DNA from: Pseudomonadota bacterium
Lineage (GTDB): Bacteria; Pseudomonadota; Gammaproteobacteria; Steroidobacterales; Steroidobacteraceae
NCBI GenBank assembly: GCA_016703895.1
Contig: JADJBE010000026.1
Span: 310,001 to 374,000 of the forward strand
DNA length: 64,000 bases
Direction of reading: 5' to 3'
The notes under the pieces are model-generated. The model did no database searches, was not told the origin of the DNA, and saw only the letters and a list, made by a program, of their open reading frames with translations. Numbering within the stretch: position 1 is the stretch's first letter; the number at the start of each line of letters is the position of its first letter. Positions 17,224 through 25,419 of the stretch are shown here, piece by piece. The position numbers were made by a program, and so were the translations under genes.

Positions 17224-18546
17224 CTAACTATTTGATTTACCCGCGGTACCGAGCGCACTGTCCACCAGTCCGGCGCGCATCATGTACCAGAACAGCAGTA
17301 CGCCGGGGAAGGCGATCACGGTTGTCAGCAGGTAGAAATTGACATAGCCGAGATTTTCGATCAGTGCCCCCGCGGTCGTGCCGGTCAACAAGCGTCCGAC
17401 GACGCTAGCGCCGGCCGAGATGAGCGCGTACTGGCTCGCCGTGAAGCGCAGATTGCAGAGCGCCGAGAAGAACGCAACGACCACCACGCCACCGAAGCCA
17501 CTGGCGAGATTCTCAAAACCAATGGCACCCGCCATGCCCCAGTTACTGTGCCCCGCCATGGCGAGCAACGCGAAACTCAGGTTGGATATCGCCATCAGTA
17601 TCAGTGCTAACAACACTGACCGCTTTAAACCCATCCTGGCGTAGAGCACCCCGCCAATGAAAATGCCGATCAGATAGGCCCAAAAGCCGAAACCCACATC
17701 GTAGATGGCGATTTCATCATTGCTGAATCCCAGATCGTTGAACAGCAGCCGAAACGTGAGGTTCGCAAGCGTGTCCCCGACTTTGTGTACTAACACGAAC
17801 AGCAGCACGAGCAGCGCGCCCGAGCGCTGCAAAAACTCCGTGAACGGTTCAATAATCGAACGCCAGATCTCAGCCAGCCCCCGCTTCTCGATCGTAACAA
17901 CGTGACGCTGCGGCTCGCCGACGATCAGCCCGGTCAACATGGCGGGTAGCGCGAACGCCGCGCAGGCAATATAGGCCGCCGACCAACCCAGCCGGTCAGC
18001 GACCACCAACGCCAGCGCGCCGGCACTGACAGAGCCGATACGCCAACCATACTGCGACATGCCTGAACCCACACCTAACTGGTAAGGCTTGAGAGTTTCG
18101 ATGCGATAAGCATCGATGACGATGTCGTAGGTGGCGCCGGCGACCCCAACGAGTACCGCCGCGACAATCGTCGCCTGAATACTGGCGCTCGGGTCCACTA
18201 GCGCGAGATTGACAACCGCTGCGATGACCAACACGCCGGCAAACAACAGCCAGGAGACCCGCTGGCCCAGCCGCCCCAGTAGCGGCAGCCGCACACCGTC
18301 GACCACCCACGCCCAGAGGACTTTCAGGTTGTAGACCAGAAACGCGAGCGTGAAGGCAGTGACGGTTTTCTTGTCGATGCCATCCTGCGCGAGGCGAGTC
18401 GTCAAAGTCGCGCCGATCATGGCGTACGGAAAGCCTGATGAGACACCGACAAAGAACGCCGCCAGCGACTCCTTCTCAAGATACGGCGTGATCGACGCCC
18501 ACAGTCCGCGCGGCGCAGGCGTCGCGCGCACCTCAGACTCGCTCAC
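17224..18546 (-). CDS. ampG: AmpG/PAT-family MFS transporter
   Basis: 440 residues, about twelve to fourteen hydrophobic segments. The N-terminus (LAAFFVGVSSGFPYAMIGATL) and the following ALVVADRLGWSAAY resemble AmpG, the permease bringing anhydromuropeptides from periplasm to cytoplasm for cell-wall recycling. The gene overlaps the xth stop by 4 bases. PAT-family members also include acetyl-CoA-type transporters, so substrate assignment rests on similarity alone. Confidence 0.8.
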   Translation of the reverse strand: MSESEVRATPAPRGLWASITPYLEKESLAAFFVGVSSGFPYAMIGATLTTRLAQDGIDKKTVTAFTLAFLVYNLKVLWAWVVDGVRLPLLGRLGQRVSWLLFAGVLVIAAVVNLALVDPSASIQATIVAAVLVGVAGATYDIVIDAYRIETLKPYQLGVGSGMSQYGWRIGSVSAGALALVVADRLGWSAAYIACAAFALPAMLTGLIVGEPQRHVVTIEKRGLAEIWRSIIEPFTEFLQRSGALLVLLFVLVHKVGDTLANLTFRLLFNDLGFSNDEIAIYDVGFGFWAYLIGIFIGGVLYARMGLKRSVLLALILMAISNLSFALLAMAGHSNWGMAGAIGFENLASGFGGVVVVAFFSALCNLRFTASQYALISAGASVVGRLLTGTTAGALIENLGYVNFYLLTTVIAFPGVLLFWYMMRAGLVDSALGTAGKSNS

Positions 18547-19328
18547 GCTCGGTCACCCGCCGCGATCGAGTAGTCCATGATCAGTGGCGCATGGTCGGAA
18601 AACCGTTGCTCTTTGTAGATGCTGGCCGCGCGCACCTTGTCACCAAGTCCGGCGCTGACAATCTGGTAGTCGATCCGCCAACCCACGTTCTTCGCCCAGG
18701 CCTGACCACGATTGGACCACCAGGTGTACTGGTCAGGCGATGGATCGACACGCCGAAACGCATCGACGAAGCCGCTCGGTCCGAACACCTGGTCCAGCCA
18801 TTGACGTTCCTCGGGCAGAAAGCCCGAGTTCTTCTGGTCGGCGCGCCAGTTCCGAAGGTCGATCTCTCGGTGAGCGATATTCCAATCACCGCACAACACG
18901 TACTCGCGGCGACGACGGCGCATCGCACGGAGATGCGGCTCAAAGGCCGCCAGAAAGCGGAACTTGGATGCCTGCCGCTCCGGCCCCGTCGACCCCGACG
19001 GTAGATAGAGCGACACCACGGAGAGACTACCGATCTGCACTTCGAGGTAGCGTCCCTCGGCATCGAACTCCTTGACGCCGAAGCCACGGATAACCTTGGT
19101 GGGCGGCAAGCGTGTGTAGACAGCTGTGCCGGAATAGCCCTTGCGTTCAGCGTCGAAGAAGAACGACTGGTAGCCAGCCAGATCGCAGCCATGTTCGGCT
19201 AACTGGTGCTCCTGTGCCTTGGTTTCCTGCAAACAGATGACGTCGGCGTCCTGTTGCAGAAACCACTGGAACACGCCCTTGCGAGCCGCCGAGCGGATTC
19301 CGTTGACATTCAGCGTTATGATTCGCAC
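18543..19328 (-). CDS. xth: Exodeoxyribonuclease III
   Basis: 261 residues of the endonuclease/exonuclease/phosphatase fold. Motifs: LNVNGIRSAARKG at the start, LQETKAQ (metal-binding Glu) near 35, VLCGDWNIAHREIDLRN near 148, WRIDYQIVS near 223 and FSDHAPLIMDY at the end. Acts on abasic sites and 3'-blocked ends in base excision repair. Divergent from pyrE with about 40 bases between starts. Confidence 0.93.
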   Translation of the reverse strand: MRIITLNVNGIRSAARKGVFQWFLQQDADVICLQETKAQEHQLAEHGCDLAGYQSFFFDAERKGYSGTAVYTRLPPTKVIRGFGVKEFDAEGRYLEVQIGSLSVVSLYLPSGSTGPERQASKFRFLAAFEPHLRAMRRRRREYVLCGDWNIAHREIDLRNWRADQKNSGFLPEERQWLDQVFGPSGFVDAFRRVDPSPDQYTWWSNRGQAWAKNVGWRIDYQIVSAGLGDKVRAASIYKEQRFSDHAPLIMDYSIAAGDRA

Positions 19329-19369
19329 CGCCGCATCATACCGGCGCCGCCGGGATGACAGGAGTACTG

Positions 19370-20019
19370 ATGCACGAATACCAACACGAATTCATCCAGC
19401 TGGCGATGCAACGGCAGGCGTTGCGTTTTGGGAGTTCACGCTCAAGTCGGGCCGTATCAGCCCGTACTTCTTCAATGCGGGGTTATTCAACGACGGTGAA
19501 TCCATTGCCGCGCTGGGGCGATGTTATGCGGCGGCACTGCTGCGTTCTAACATCTCGTTCGACATGCTGTTTGGACCAGCCTACAAGGGCATTCCTCTGG
19601 TGACGACGACTGCCGTCGCGTTGGCAACGGAGCACCAGCGCAACGTTCCCTATGCCTTCAATCGCAAGGAGTCCAAGGATCACGGCGAAGGTGGCAACCT
19701 GGTCGGCGCCAAACTATCTGGGCGCGTGGTGATCGTCGACGACGTGATCACGGCTGGCACCGCGATCCGCGAAGCGGTGGAGATCATACGCCGTGCGGGC
19801 GCCGAACCAGCAGCCGTGCTGCTCGCGCTCGACCGCCAGGAGCGCGGCAAAGGCGAACTCTCGGCAGTGCAGGAAGTGACCGCAGAGTTCGGCTTGCGCT
19901 GCGTCAGCGTCCTGTCGCTGGCAACGCTGATCGATGGCGTTGCGGCAGGTGATGGAGTTCACATTTCCGACGCGCAGATCGCAGCGCTGCGCACATATCG
20001 AGCGACATATGGCGCCTGA
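19370..20019 (+). pseudogene. pyrE: Orotate phosphoribosyltransferase PyrE, frameshifted near the N-terminus
   Basis: The ATG at 19370 (GGAG 5 bases upstream) opens MHEYQHEFIQLAMQRQALRF. Then a G run at 19430-19432 is one base short, and the rest (EFTLKSGRISPYFFNAGLF and onward) lies in another frame ending at 20019. With one base added the product is 216 residues, the normal length. Motifs: GPAYKGIPL, FNRKESKDHGEGG and the PRPP loop VVIVDDVITAGTAI. Makes OMP from orotate in pyrimidine synthesis. As pyrE is normally needed for prototrophy, sequence error is more likely than a true pseudogene. Confidence 0.88.
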
Positions 20020-20049
20020 CAGCAGCGCCTGACGCCGCGTTGATGCAGA

Positions 20050-20715
20050 ATGTCAAACATGCGCGTTCTGAACCTCGCATTCATCGGGCTTGCCCTGTTC
20101 GGCGCTGTGCCGCAAGCGTCGGCGCAAGCGCGTCCGGAGGACAGCAAGTCGACTTACAAATGGGTCGATGAACGCGGCGTCACGCACTACGGCGACGTCG
20201 TCCCGCCGCAGTACGCTGCGCGGGAACAACGCGTCCTGAATCGGCAAGCGGTCGAAGTCGCGCGTACGGCCGCCCAAAAGTCGCCGGAGGAAATGGCGCG
20301 GGACAACGAGCAACAGCGCGAACTGGTACGCCGCAAGCAGCACGACATGTTTTTGCTCTCCACCTATCAAACCGTGGAAGACCTGACCAAAGATCGCGAC
20401 CTGCGTCTGGATGCACTGCATGGCCAGGTGTTGGCGGCGCAGGCCTTTATCGCCAACCTCGAGGCACGGCTCGCAGGGCTCGGCGACCGGGCCGCAATAT
20501 TCCGGCCCTACAATCAGAACCCCGACGCCCGCAGACTGCCCGACGGGCTGGCCGAAGATCTGGTCCGCACCATCAACGATATTCGCACCCAGCGCGCGGC
20601 GCTGGATGCCAAGAGTGGCGTCAAGGACGCGCTACGCGAGCAGTTCCGTGTGGACATGGCGCGGTACAAAGAACTGAAGAAGCCGCTGGTGGACCGCACC
20701 ACCGCGCAACGTTAG
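20050..20715 (+). CDS. DUF4124 domain protein, exported
   Basis: 221 residues. Signal peptide (VLNLAFIGLALFGAVPQASA), then the DUF4124 motif TYKWVDERGVTHYGDVVPP near 38, followed by a long charged helical region (about 75-215) likely to form a coiled coil. Members are periplasmic proteins of unknown role in gammaproteobacteria. ATG at 20059 is an alternative start. It converges on dut with 4 bases between stops. Confidence 0.82.
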   Translation: MSNMRVLNLAFIGLALFGAVPQASAQARPEDSKSTYKWVDERGVTHYGDVVPPQYAAREQRVLNRQAVEVARTAAQKSPEEMARDNEQQRELVRRKQHDMFLLSTYQTVEDLTKDRDLRLDALHGQVLAAQAFIANLEARLAGLGDRAAIFRPYNQNPDARRLPDGLAEDLVRTINDIRTQRAALDAKSGVKDALREQFRVDMARYKELKKPLVDRTTAQR

Positions 20716-20719
20716 CGAC

Positions 20720-21235
20720 TCAACTGCGGCCAGTGTGGCCAAAGCCACCGGCGCCGCGCAGGCTGGTCTCGAAATCATCGACCACCTGCAAATCCACCTG
20801 CAACACCGGCACGATAACCAGCTGCGCGATGCGCTCGCCGGGTTGCAGCGTGAACGCCGCCTGGCCGCGGTTCCAGCACGATACGAAGAGCTGGCCCTGG
20901 TAGTCGGAATCGATCAGCCCGACCAGATTACCCAGCACGATGCCGTGCTTATGGCCGAGGCCTGAACGCGGCACGATCATCGCAGCAAGGCCCGGGTCAT
21001 CGAGATGGATGGCGAGACCGGTCGGTAACAACTCCGCGCGGCCTGGCGCAAGATCGAGCGGCTTCGCGATACAGGCGCGCAAGTCGATGCCGGCAGAACC
21101 GGACGTGGCGTAGGCGGGCATGGGGAACTCATCGCCCAGCCGCCCATCGAGGAGCTTGACCTTGAGGCCACGGCGACGCCGACCGCCTGAGATGAGTTCG
21201 TCAGCAGCCACGAGTGTGGGAATTGATAACGTCAT
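20720..21235 (-). CDS. dut: dUTP diphosphatase
   Basis: 171 residues. The trimeric dUTPase motifs are all present: SGSAGIDLRA near 45, PRSGLGHKHG near 88, GLIDSDYQGQ near 103, GERIAQLVI near 133 and GGFGHTG at the end. Hydrolyses dUTP to dUMP, keeping uracil out of DNA. The protein starts about 25 residues earlier than the family norm (an Arg-rich ISGGRRRRG stretch precedes VKLLDGRLG), so an internal start is conceivable, but the ATG overlaps the coaBC stop by 4 bases, which favours the longer form. Confidence 0.93.
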   Translation of the reverse strand: MTLSIPTLVAADELISGGRRRRGLKVKLLDGRLGDEFPMPAYATSGSAGIDLRACIAKPLDLAPGRAELLPTGLAIHLDDPGLAAMIVPRSGLGHKHGIVLGNLVGLIDSDYQGQLFVSCWNRGQAAFTLQPGERIAQLVIVPVLQVDLQVVDDFETSLRGAGGFGHTGRS

Positions 21236-22455
21236 GCACGCACCTGCTCTTGGCGCGTGGCGACGCGAGTCTCCGTGTAAACCTCGGCAATCAATGCCAC
21301 CAGTTGTTTAGCCAGCTCAGACTTGGGCGCCTGCGGCAACTCTCGTCTGCCGGTTCTCCACAGTACTAACAAGGCGTTGTCGTCTTTCTCGAACACCTTG
21401 TCGTGCCCGACTTCATTGGCCGCGATCATGTCGAGCTTCTTCTTTAGCAACTTCTGCCGCGCATACTGCTCCACCGAATCCGTTTCCGCCGCAAATCCCA
21501 CGACAAACGGTGGCTCGGCCAAGGCCGCAACGGCTGCTAGAATATCCGTGGTGCGTTGCATCTCCAGCGCTAACGACTCGCTCGTCTTCTTGATCTTCTT
21601 TGCGGCCGGCTGCGCGGGCCGATAGTCCGCAACGGCGGCGGTGGCGATAAAAATATCCGTGCCCGCGATCTCGGCAAAGGTCGCCGCGAGCATTTGCGCA
21701 GCATCGTCGACGTCGATACGGCGCACACCGGGAGGCGTTGCCAGCGCGACCGGGCCTGCAACCAACACCACTTCGGCGCCGGCAGCCTGCGCGGCCGACG
21801 CCACTGCGAATCCCATCTTGCCGGAACTGCGGTTGCTGATGAACCGCACCGGATCGATGCGCTCGCGGGTCGGTCCGGCCGTAATTACCACACGCTTGCC
21901 CGCCAAGACTCCCGCAGGGCTGCCGGCCTGCATGACGAGATCGGCGAGCTCGATTGGCTCCAGCATCCGACCGTCGCCCGTCTCACCACAAGCCTGGTCG
22001 CCGACGCCTGGACCATGAATCGCAATGCCTCGCGAGCGCAGCAACGCGATGTTCGCCGCAGTGGCCGCGTTGGCCCACATCTGGCGGTTCATCGCTGGCG
22101 CCAACGCGACCGGAGCTGAGGTCGCCAGGCACAACGTCGTCAGCAGGTCATCCGCATGGCCATGCGCGAGGCGGGCGACAAAGTTGGCCGTCGCTGGCGC
22201 CACCAGCACCAGATCCGCCCAGCGTGCCAGCTCGATATGCGACATCGCCGCTTCGCCGGCGGCGTCCCACAAATCCAGTCGCACGTCGCGCCCTGACACG
22301 GCTTGGAAGGTCATCGGCGCAATGAATTCGCGCGCACCCGCGGTCATCACCACCTGCACTTCCGCGCCGCGCTCGCGCAAACGACGCACCAGGTCCGGAC
22401 TCTTGTAGGCCGCGATACCGCCGGTGACGCCGAGCAAGATGCGTGTGCCTCTCAT
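21232..22455 (-). CDS. coaBC: Bifunctional phosphopantothenoylcysteine decarboxylase/phosphopantothenate-cysteine ligase
   Basis: 407 residues from the ATG at 22455. CoaC half: GVTGGIAAYKSPDLVRRL, PAMNRQMW near 120 and the ACGETGDGRML active-site Cys loop near 155. CoaB half: VVITAGPTRERIDPVRFISNRSSGKMG near 190, ending with KKKLDMIAANEV and the KSELAKQLVALI tail. Two steps of coenzyme A synthesis. Translationally coupled to dut downstream, divergent from radC, the common gammaproteobacterial order. Confidence 0.95.
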   Translation of the reverse strand: MRGTRILLGVTGGIAAYKSPDLVRRLRERGAEVQVVMTAGAREFIAPMTFQAVSGRDVRLDLWDAAGEAAMSHIELARWADLVLVAPATANFVARLAHGHADDLLTTLCLATSAPVALAPAMNRQMWANAATAANIALLRSRGIAIHGPGVGDQACGETGDGRMLEPIELADLVMQAGSPAGVLAGKRVVITAGPTRERIDPVRFISNRSSGKMGFAVASAAQAAGAEVVLVAGPVALATPPGVRRIDVDDAAQMLAATFAEIAGTDIFIATAAVADYRPAQPAAKKIKKTSESLALEMQRTTDILAAVAALAEPPFVVGFAAETDSVEQYARQKLLKKKLDMIAANEVGHDKVFEKDDNALLVLWRTGRRELPQAPKSELAKQLVALIAEVYTETRVATRQEQVRA

Positions 22456-22563
22456 CGCCCCATTATCCCGGTCGGATCGACCGTCGTGCAAACCCTATGT
22501 TTGTTGCGATCCGCAGTCGATTCTGCTGTGGCTGCAAATGGATCCCGGCCCGACACTGCACAA

Positions 22564-23271
22564 ATGACACTGCAGACTCCCGACGCGAAGCCCCGCAGCA
22601 GCCCACGATCATGGCCGCGCCACGAACGGCCGCGCGAGAAACTCCTCGATTGCGGCCCTAGCGCCCTGTCTGACGCGGAGCTTCTCGCCGTCCTGCTCGG
22701 CACCGGCGTCCAAGGCGCCAATGCGCTGGACGTGGCACGCGAGCTGCTCGCCCGGTTCGGCTCGCTGCGAGCGCTCTTGACCGCAGCGCAAGCCGACTGC
22801 CTGGCCCAGCGCGGCTTGGGTACCGCTCGCTACGCCCTGCTGCAGGCAGCGCTCGAACTGGCACGTCGACACTATCGTGCCAGGCTCTCGCAGGAGTCTG
22901 CCCTCACCTCACCGTTGATGACACGCGAGTTTTTGATCGCGCAGCTGCGGGACCGGCCTTACGAGCTGTTCTGCTGCCTGTATCTGGACAATCGCAATCG
23001 CCTGATCCAGTTCGAGGAGCTGTTTCGAGGCACGATAGACGGCGCCAGCGTGCACCCCCGGGAGGTGGTCCGGCAGGCGATACGGCACAATGCAGCGGCG
23101 CTGATCCTGGCGCACAACCACCCCTCGGGCGTGGCTGAGCCTAGCCAGGCAGACGAATTGATCACCCGGCGGCTGCGGGAAGCGCTGGCGTTGATCGATA
23201 TCCGGCTGCTGGACCACCTGGTCGTGGGTGACACGGCGTGCGTCTCCTTCGCGGAGCGTGGGCTGCTGTGA
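22564..23271 (+). CDS. radC: RadC family JAB/MPN domain protein
   Basis: 235 residues. N-terminal helix-hairpin-helix region (RPREKLLDCGPSALSDAELLAVLLGTG) and a C-terminal metalloprotease-like domain with the JAMM signature HNHPSGVAEPSQAD near 182-195. Historically called a DNA repair protein, but its enzyme activity and role are unclear. It precedes rpmB-rpmG, the order usual in gammaproteobacteria, and is divergent from coaBC. Confidence 0.92.
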   Translation: MTLQTPDAKPRSSPRSWPRHERPREKLLDCGPSALSDAELLAVLLGTGVQGANALDVARELLARFGSLRALLTAAQADCLAQRGLGTARYALLQAALELARRHYRARLSQESALTSPLMTREFLIAQLRDRPYELFCCLYLDNRNRLIQFEELFRGTIDGASVHPREVVRQAIRHNAAALILAHNHPSGVAEPSQADELITRRLREALALIDIRLLDHLVVGDTACVSFAERGLL

Positions 23272-23316
23272 ACCGCCTGCTGTGAATGACCGGCCGCGAA
23301 TCCTAAGCGTGGCGAC

Positions 23317-23345
23317 TTGCGAGCGCACCGGCCTGCTGGTATAAA
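23317..23345 (+). promoter_or_regulatory. Predicted sigma-70 promoter of rpmB-rpmG
   Basis: TTGCGA at 23317-23322 and TATAAA at 23340-23345 with a 17-base spacer. Transcription would start near 23352, leaving a leader of about 58 bases before rpmB. The leader ends with AACCAGA...TCTGGGTT followed by T7 right at the rpmB ATG, a weak terminator-like hairpin. Confidence 0.6.
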
Positions 23346-23410
23346 AGCCGCCCTTTTGGTGCCGCCCGGTAACCAGAAGCCAACCTTACTAAGAATGTCT
23401 GGGTTTTTTT

Positions 23411-23647
23411 ATGAGCCGTGTCTGTCAAGTCACTGGCAAGGGCCCGACGGTCGGAAACACCGTCTCCCACGCCAACAACAAGCGCCGCCGCCGCTTTCTG
23501 CCCAACCTGCACACGCAGCGTTTTTGGCTGGAAAACGAGAAGCGCTGGGTTAGCCTCAAGGTGTCTGCCAATGGTCTGCGAACCATCGAAAAGAACGGCA
23601 TCGATGCCGTCATCGCGGAACTGCGTGGCAAGGGCCTGAAGATCTGA
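23411..23647 (+). CDS. rpmB: 50S ribosomal protein L28
   Basis: 78 residues, full family length, starting SRVCQVTGKGPTVGNTVSHA and containing NNKRRRRFLPNLH and the conserved Leu/Lys-rich C-terminus. Part of the large ribosomal subunit. The ATG is directly preceded by a run of seven T and has no clear Shine-Dalgarno sequence. Followed by rpmG after 16 bases, with which it forms the standard operon. Confidence 0.97.
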   Translation: MSRVCQVTGKGPTVGNTVSHANNKRRRRFLPNLHTQRFWLENEKRWVSLKVSANGLRTIEKNGIDAVIAELRGKGLKI

Positions 23648-23663
23648 GCCGGAGAATCCCGAG

Positions 23664-23819
23664 ATGCGTGAAAAGATCAAATTGCTGTCGACCGCCAAGA
23701 CCGGCCATTTCTATGTCGTGACGAAGAACAAGCGTCTGCATCCCGACAAGATGGAAATCAAGAAGTACGACCCCGTGGTGCGTAAGCACGTGGCGTACAA
23801 AGAAACCAAGATCAAGTAA
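23664..23819 (+). CDS. rpmG: 50S ribosomal protein L33
   Basis: 51 residues: MREKIKLLSTAKTGHFYVVT, then KNKRLHPDKMEIKKYDPVVR and the KETKIK end, the typical L33 sequence without the zinc-ribbon cysteines (Cys-minus form). GGAGAATCCCGAG precedes the ATG. Second gene of the rpmB-rpmG unit, followed closely by mutM. Confidence 0.97.
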   Translation: MREKIKLLSTAKTGHFYVVTKNKRLHPDKMEIKKYDPVVRKHVAYKETKIK

Positions 23820-23828
23820 CGTGGCGGC

Positions 23829-24653
23829 GTGCCGCCGCCGCCTGAACTCCCGGAAGTCGAAACCACGCGTCGTGGGGTAGAACCCCATGTCCGTGGCCGG
23901 CATATCCGCAGCTTGCGCTTGCACGACCGGCGCCTCCGCTGGCCAGTGGCGGCTAATATCCCAGCGTTGGTCCAGGGCCAGCGCATCCTGCAAGCCGGGC
24001 GACGCGCGAAATATCTGCTGCTTACCCTCGAGCGCGGCACCCTCATCGTGCACCTAGGCATGTCGGGCAGCTTGCGCGTGCTGCCGGCGGCCACACCGCG
24101 ACTGATTCACGACCATTTTGATCTCGAGCTCGATTCCGGCCAGACCCTGCGCTTCAATGATCCGCGCCGCTTTGGCAGCCTCCATTTCACGGCCGACGAT
24201 CCGGCCGATCACCCGCTACTTGCCGAACTGGCGCCTGAGCCATTCGACGACAGCTTTGACGGCGAGTATCTCTGGCGCATCACCCGGCGGCGGCGCGTTG
24301 CGATCAAACAACTCGTGATGAACGCCAAACTCGTGGTCGGCGTCGGCAACATCTACGCCAGCGAGGCGTTGTTTCGCGCGGGCATCCGCCCCGGGCGGCA
24401 AGCGCGCGGACTCACACGCGCCGAGTGCCTGCGACTCGCTCAAGCCGTACGCGCGATCTTGGCGATGGCGATCAAAGTCGGCGGCACAACCTTGCGGGAC
24501 TATGTGGGCGCCGACGGCACGCCAGGCTATTTTCGACAGAAGCTGTTCGTCTACGACCGGGCTGGCTCGCCGTGCCGGCGCTGCGGCAACGCTGTTCGCC
24601 AGCGTGTCCAGGGACAGCGCTCGACCTACTGGTGCTCGACGTGTCAGAAATGA
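23829..24653 (+). CDS. mutM: Formamidopyrimidine-DNA glycosylase
   Basis: 274 residues. The N-terminus reads PPPPELPEVETTRRGVEPH from a GTG at 23829. The usual enzyme begins M-PELPEVET with the catalytic Pro at position 2, so there are three extra prolines here. Other motifs: LGMSGSLRV, FNDPRRFGSL, VVGVGNIYASEALF (H2TH region) and a C-terminal zinc finger with CRRC and CSTC. Removes 8-oxoguanine and formamidopyrimidines in base excision repair. No codon just before the canonical PEL start could initiate, so the extended N-terminus is either real or reflects a local sequence error. Confidence 0.93.
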   Translation: MPPPPELPEVETTRRGVEPHVRGRHIRSLRLHDRRLRWPVAANIPALVQGQRILQAGRRAKYLLLTLERGTLIVHLGMSGSLRVLPAATPRLIHDHFDLELDSGQTLRFNDPRRFGSLHFTADDPADHPLLAELAPEPFDDSFDGEYLWRITRRRRVAIKQLVMNAKLVVGVGNIYASEALFRAGIRPGRQARGLTRAECLRLAQAVRAILAMAIKVGGTTLRDYVGADGTPGYFRQKLFVYDRAGSPCRRCGNAVRQRVQGQRSTYWCSTCQK

Positions 24654-24684
24654 GAGCGATGCAGTTGATAAGTACGATCGCCAC

Positions 24685-25419
24685 ATGATTGCGCCGCCCG
24701 CCGAACTCAATCGAATGCGTCGGCATCTGCGCGCGGCCGACCCAGTGCTGGCACAACTGCTGCGCGCCGCGGGCAGATTCACGCTCGAACCGCGCCTCGC
24801 GCACACGCCGTTCTGGTCGTTGGCGCGAGCGATCGCCAATCAGCAACTCAATGGGACTGCGGCAGCGACCATCCTGGCGCGCTTCGTAGCGCTCTATCCC
24901 GGGCACGAGTTCCCAGCGCCGCGGCAAGTCCTGGCAACCGACGATCTGACCCTGCGTGGCGTGGGATTTTCGTTTGCCAAGGTCGCAGCACTGAAAGACC
25001 TGGCGGAGAAAACCGAGACCGGCGTCGTGCCCAGCACTCGATCGTTAGTCGCCATGGCAGATAGCGAGATCATCGAACGTCTGACGCAGGTGCGCGGCGT
25101 CGGCCGCTGGACGGTGGAGATGCTGCTCATGTTCCAACTTGGCCGGCCTGACGTGTTCCCGGCAGATGACTTCGGCATCCAGAACGGCTTTCGACTAGCG
25201 TACGGCATACGCGCAATGCCCACGCCGCGTGCGCTCGCCGACTACGCGCTGCGCTGGGCGCCGTATCGCACCATGGCAGCGTGGTATCTGTGGCGCGCCG
25301 TCGATCTCGACAAACTCGGCAAACTACCGACACCGCCCTTGCGGACACGGATCAAGACCGTCAAGCCAAAGCCGCGGCTGAAGCGTCGCGGCGCAATTTG
25401 CATTACTGTGCCACCATGA
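24685..25419 (+). CDS. alkA: DNA-3-methyladenine glycosylase II-like (HhH-GPD)
   Basis: 244 residues from the ATG at 24685. Helix-hairpin-helix TQVRGVGRWTVEMLLMF near 130, followed by PADDFGIQ with the catalytic Asp near 157, and the substrate-binding WAPYRTMAAWYLWR helix near 193. The protein lacks the N-terminal Ada-like region of E. coli AlkA and matches the shorter bacterial form. Removes alkylated bases. The C-terminal tail is basic (RTRIKTVKPKPRLKRR). Its stop overlaps the next gene's ATG (ATGA). Confidence 0.88.
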   Translation: MIAPPAELNRMRRHLRAADPVLAQLLRAAGRFTLEPRLAHTPFWSLARAIANQQLNGTAAATILARFVALYPGHEFPAPRQVLATDDLTLRGVGFSFAKVAALKDLAEKTETGVVPSTRSLVAMADSEIIERLTQVRGVGRWTVEMLLMFQLGRPDVFPADDFGIQNGFRLAYGIRAMPTPRALADYALRWAPYRTMAAWYLWRAVDLDKLGKLPTPPLRTRIKTVKPKPRLKRRGAICITVPP

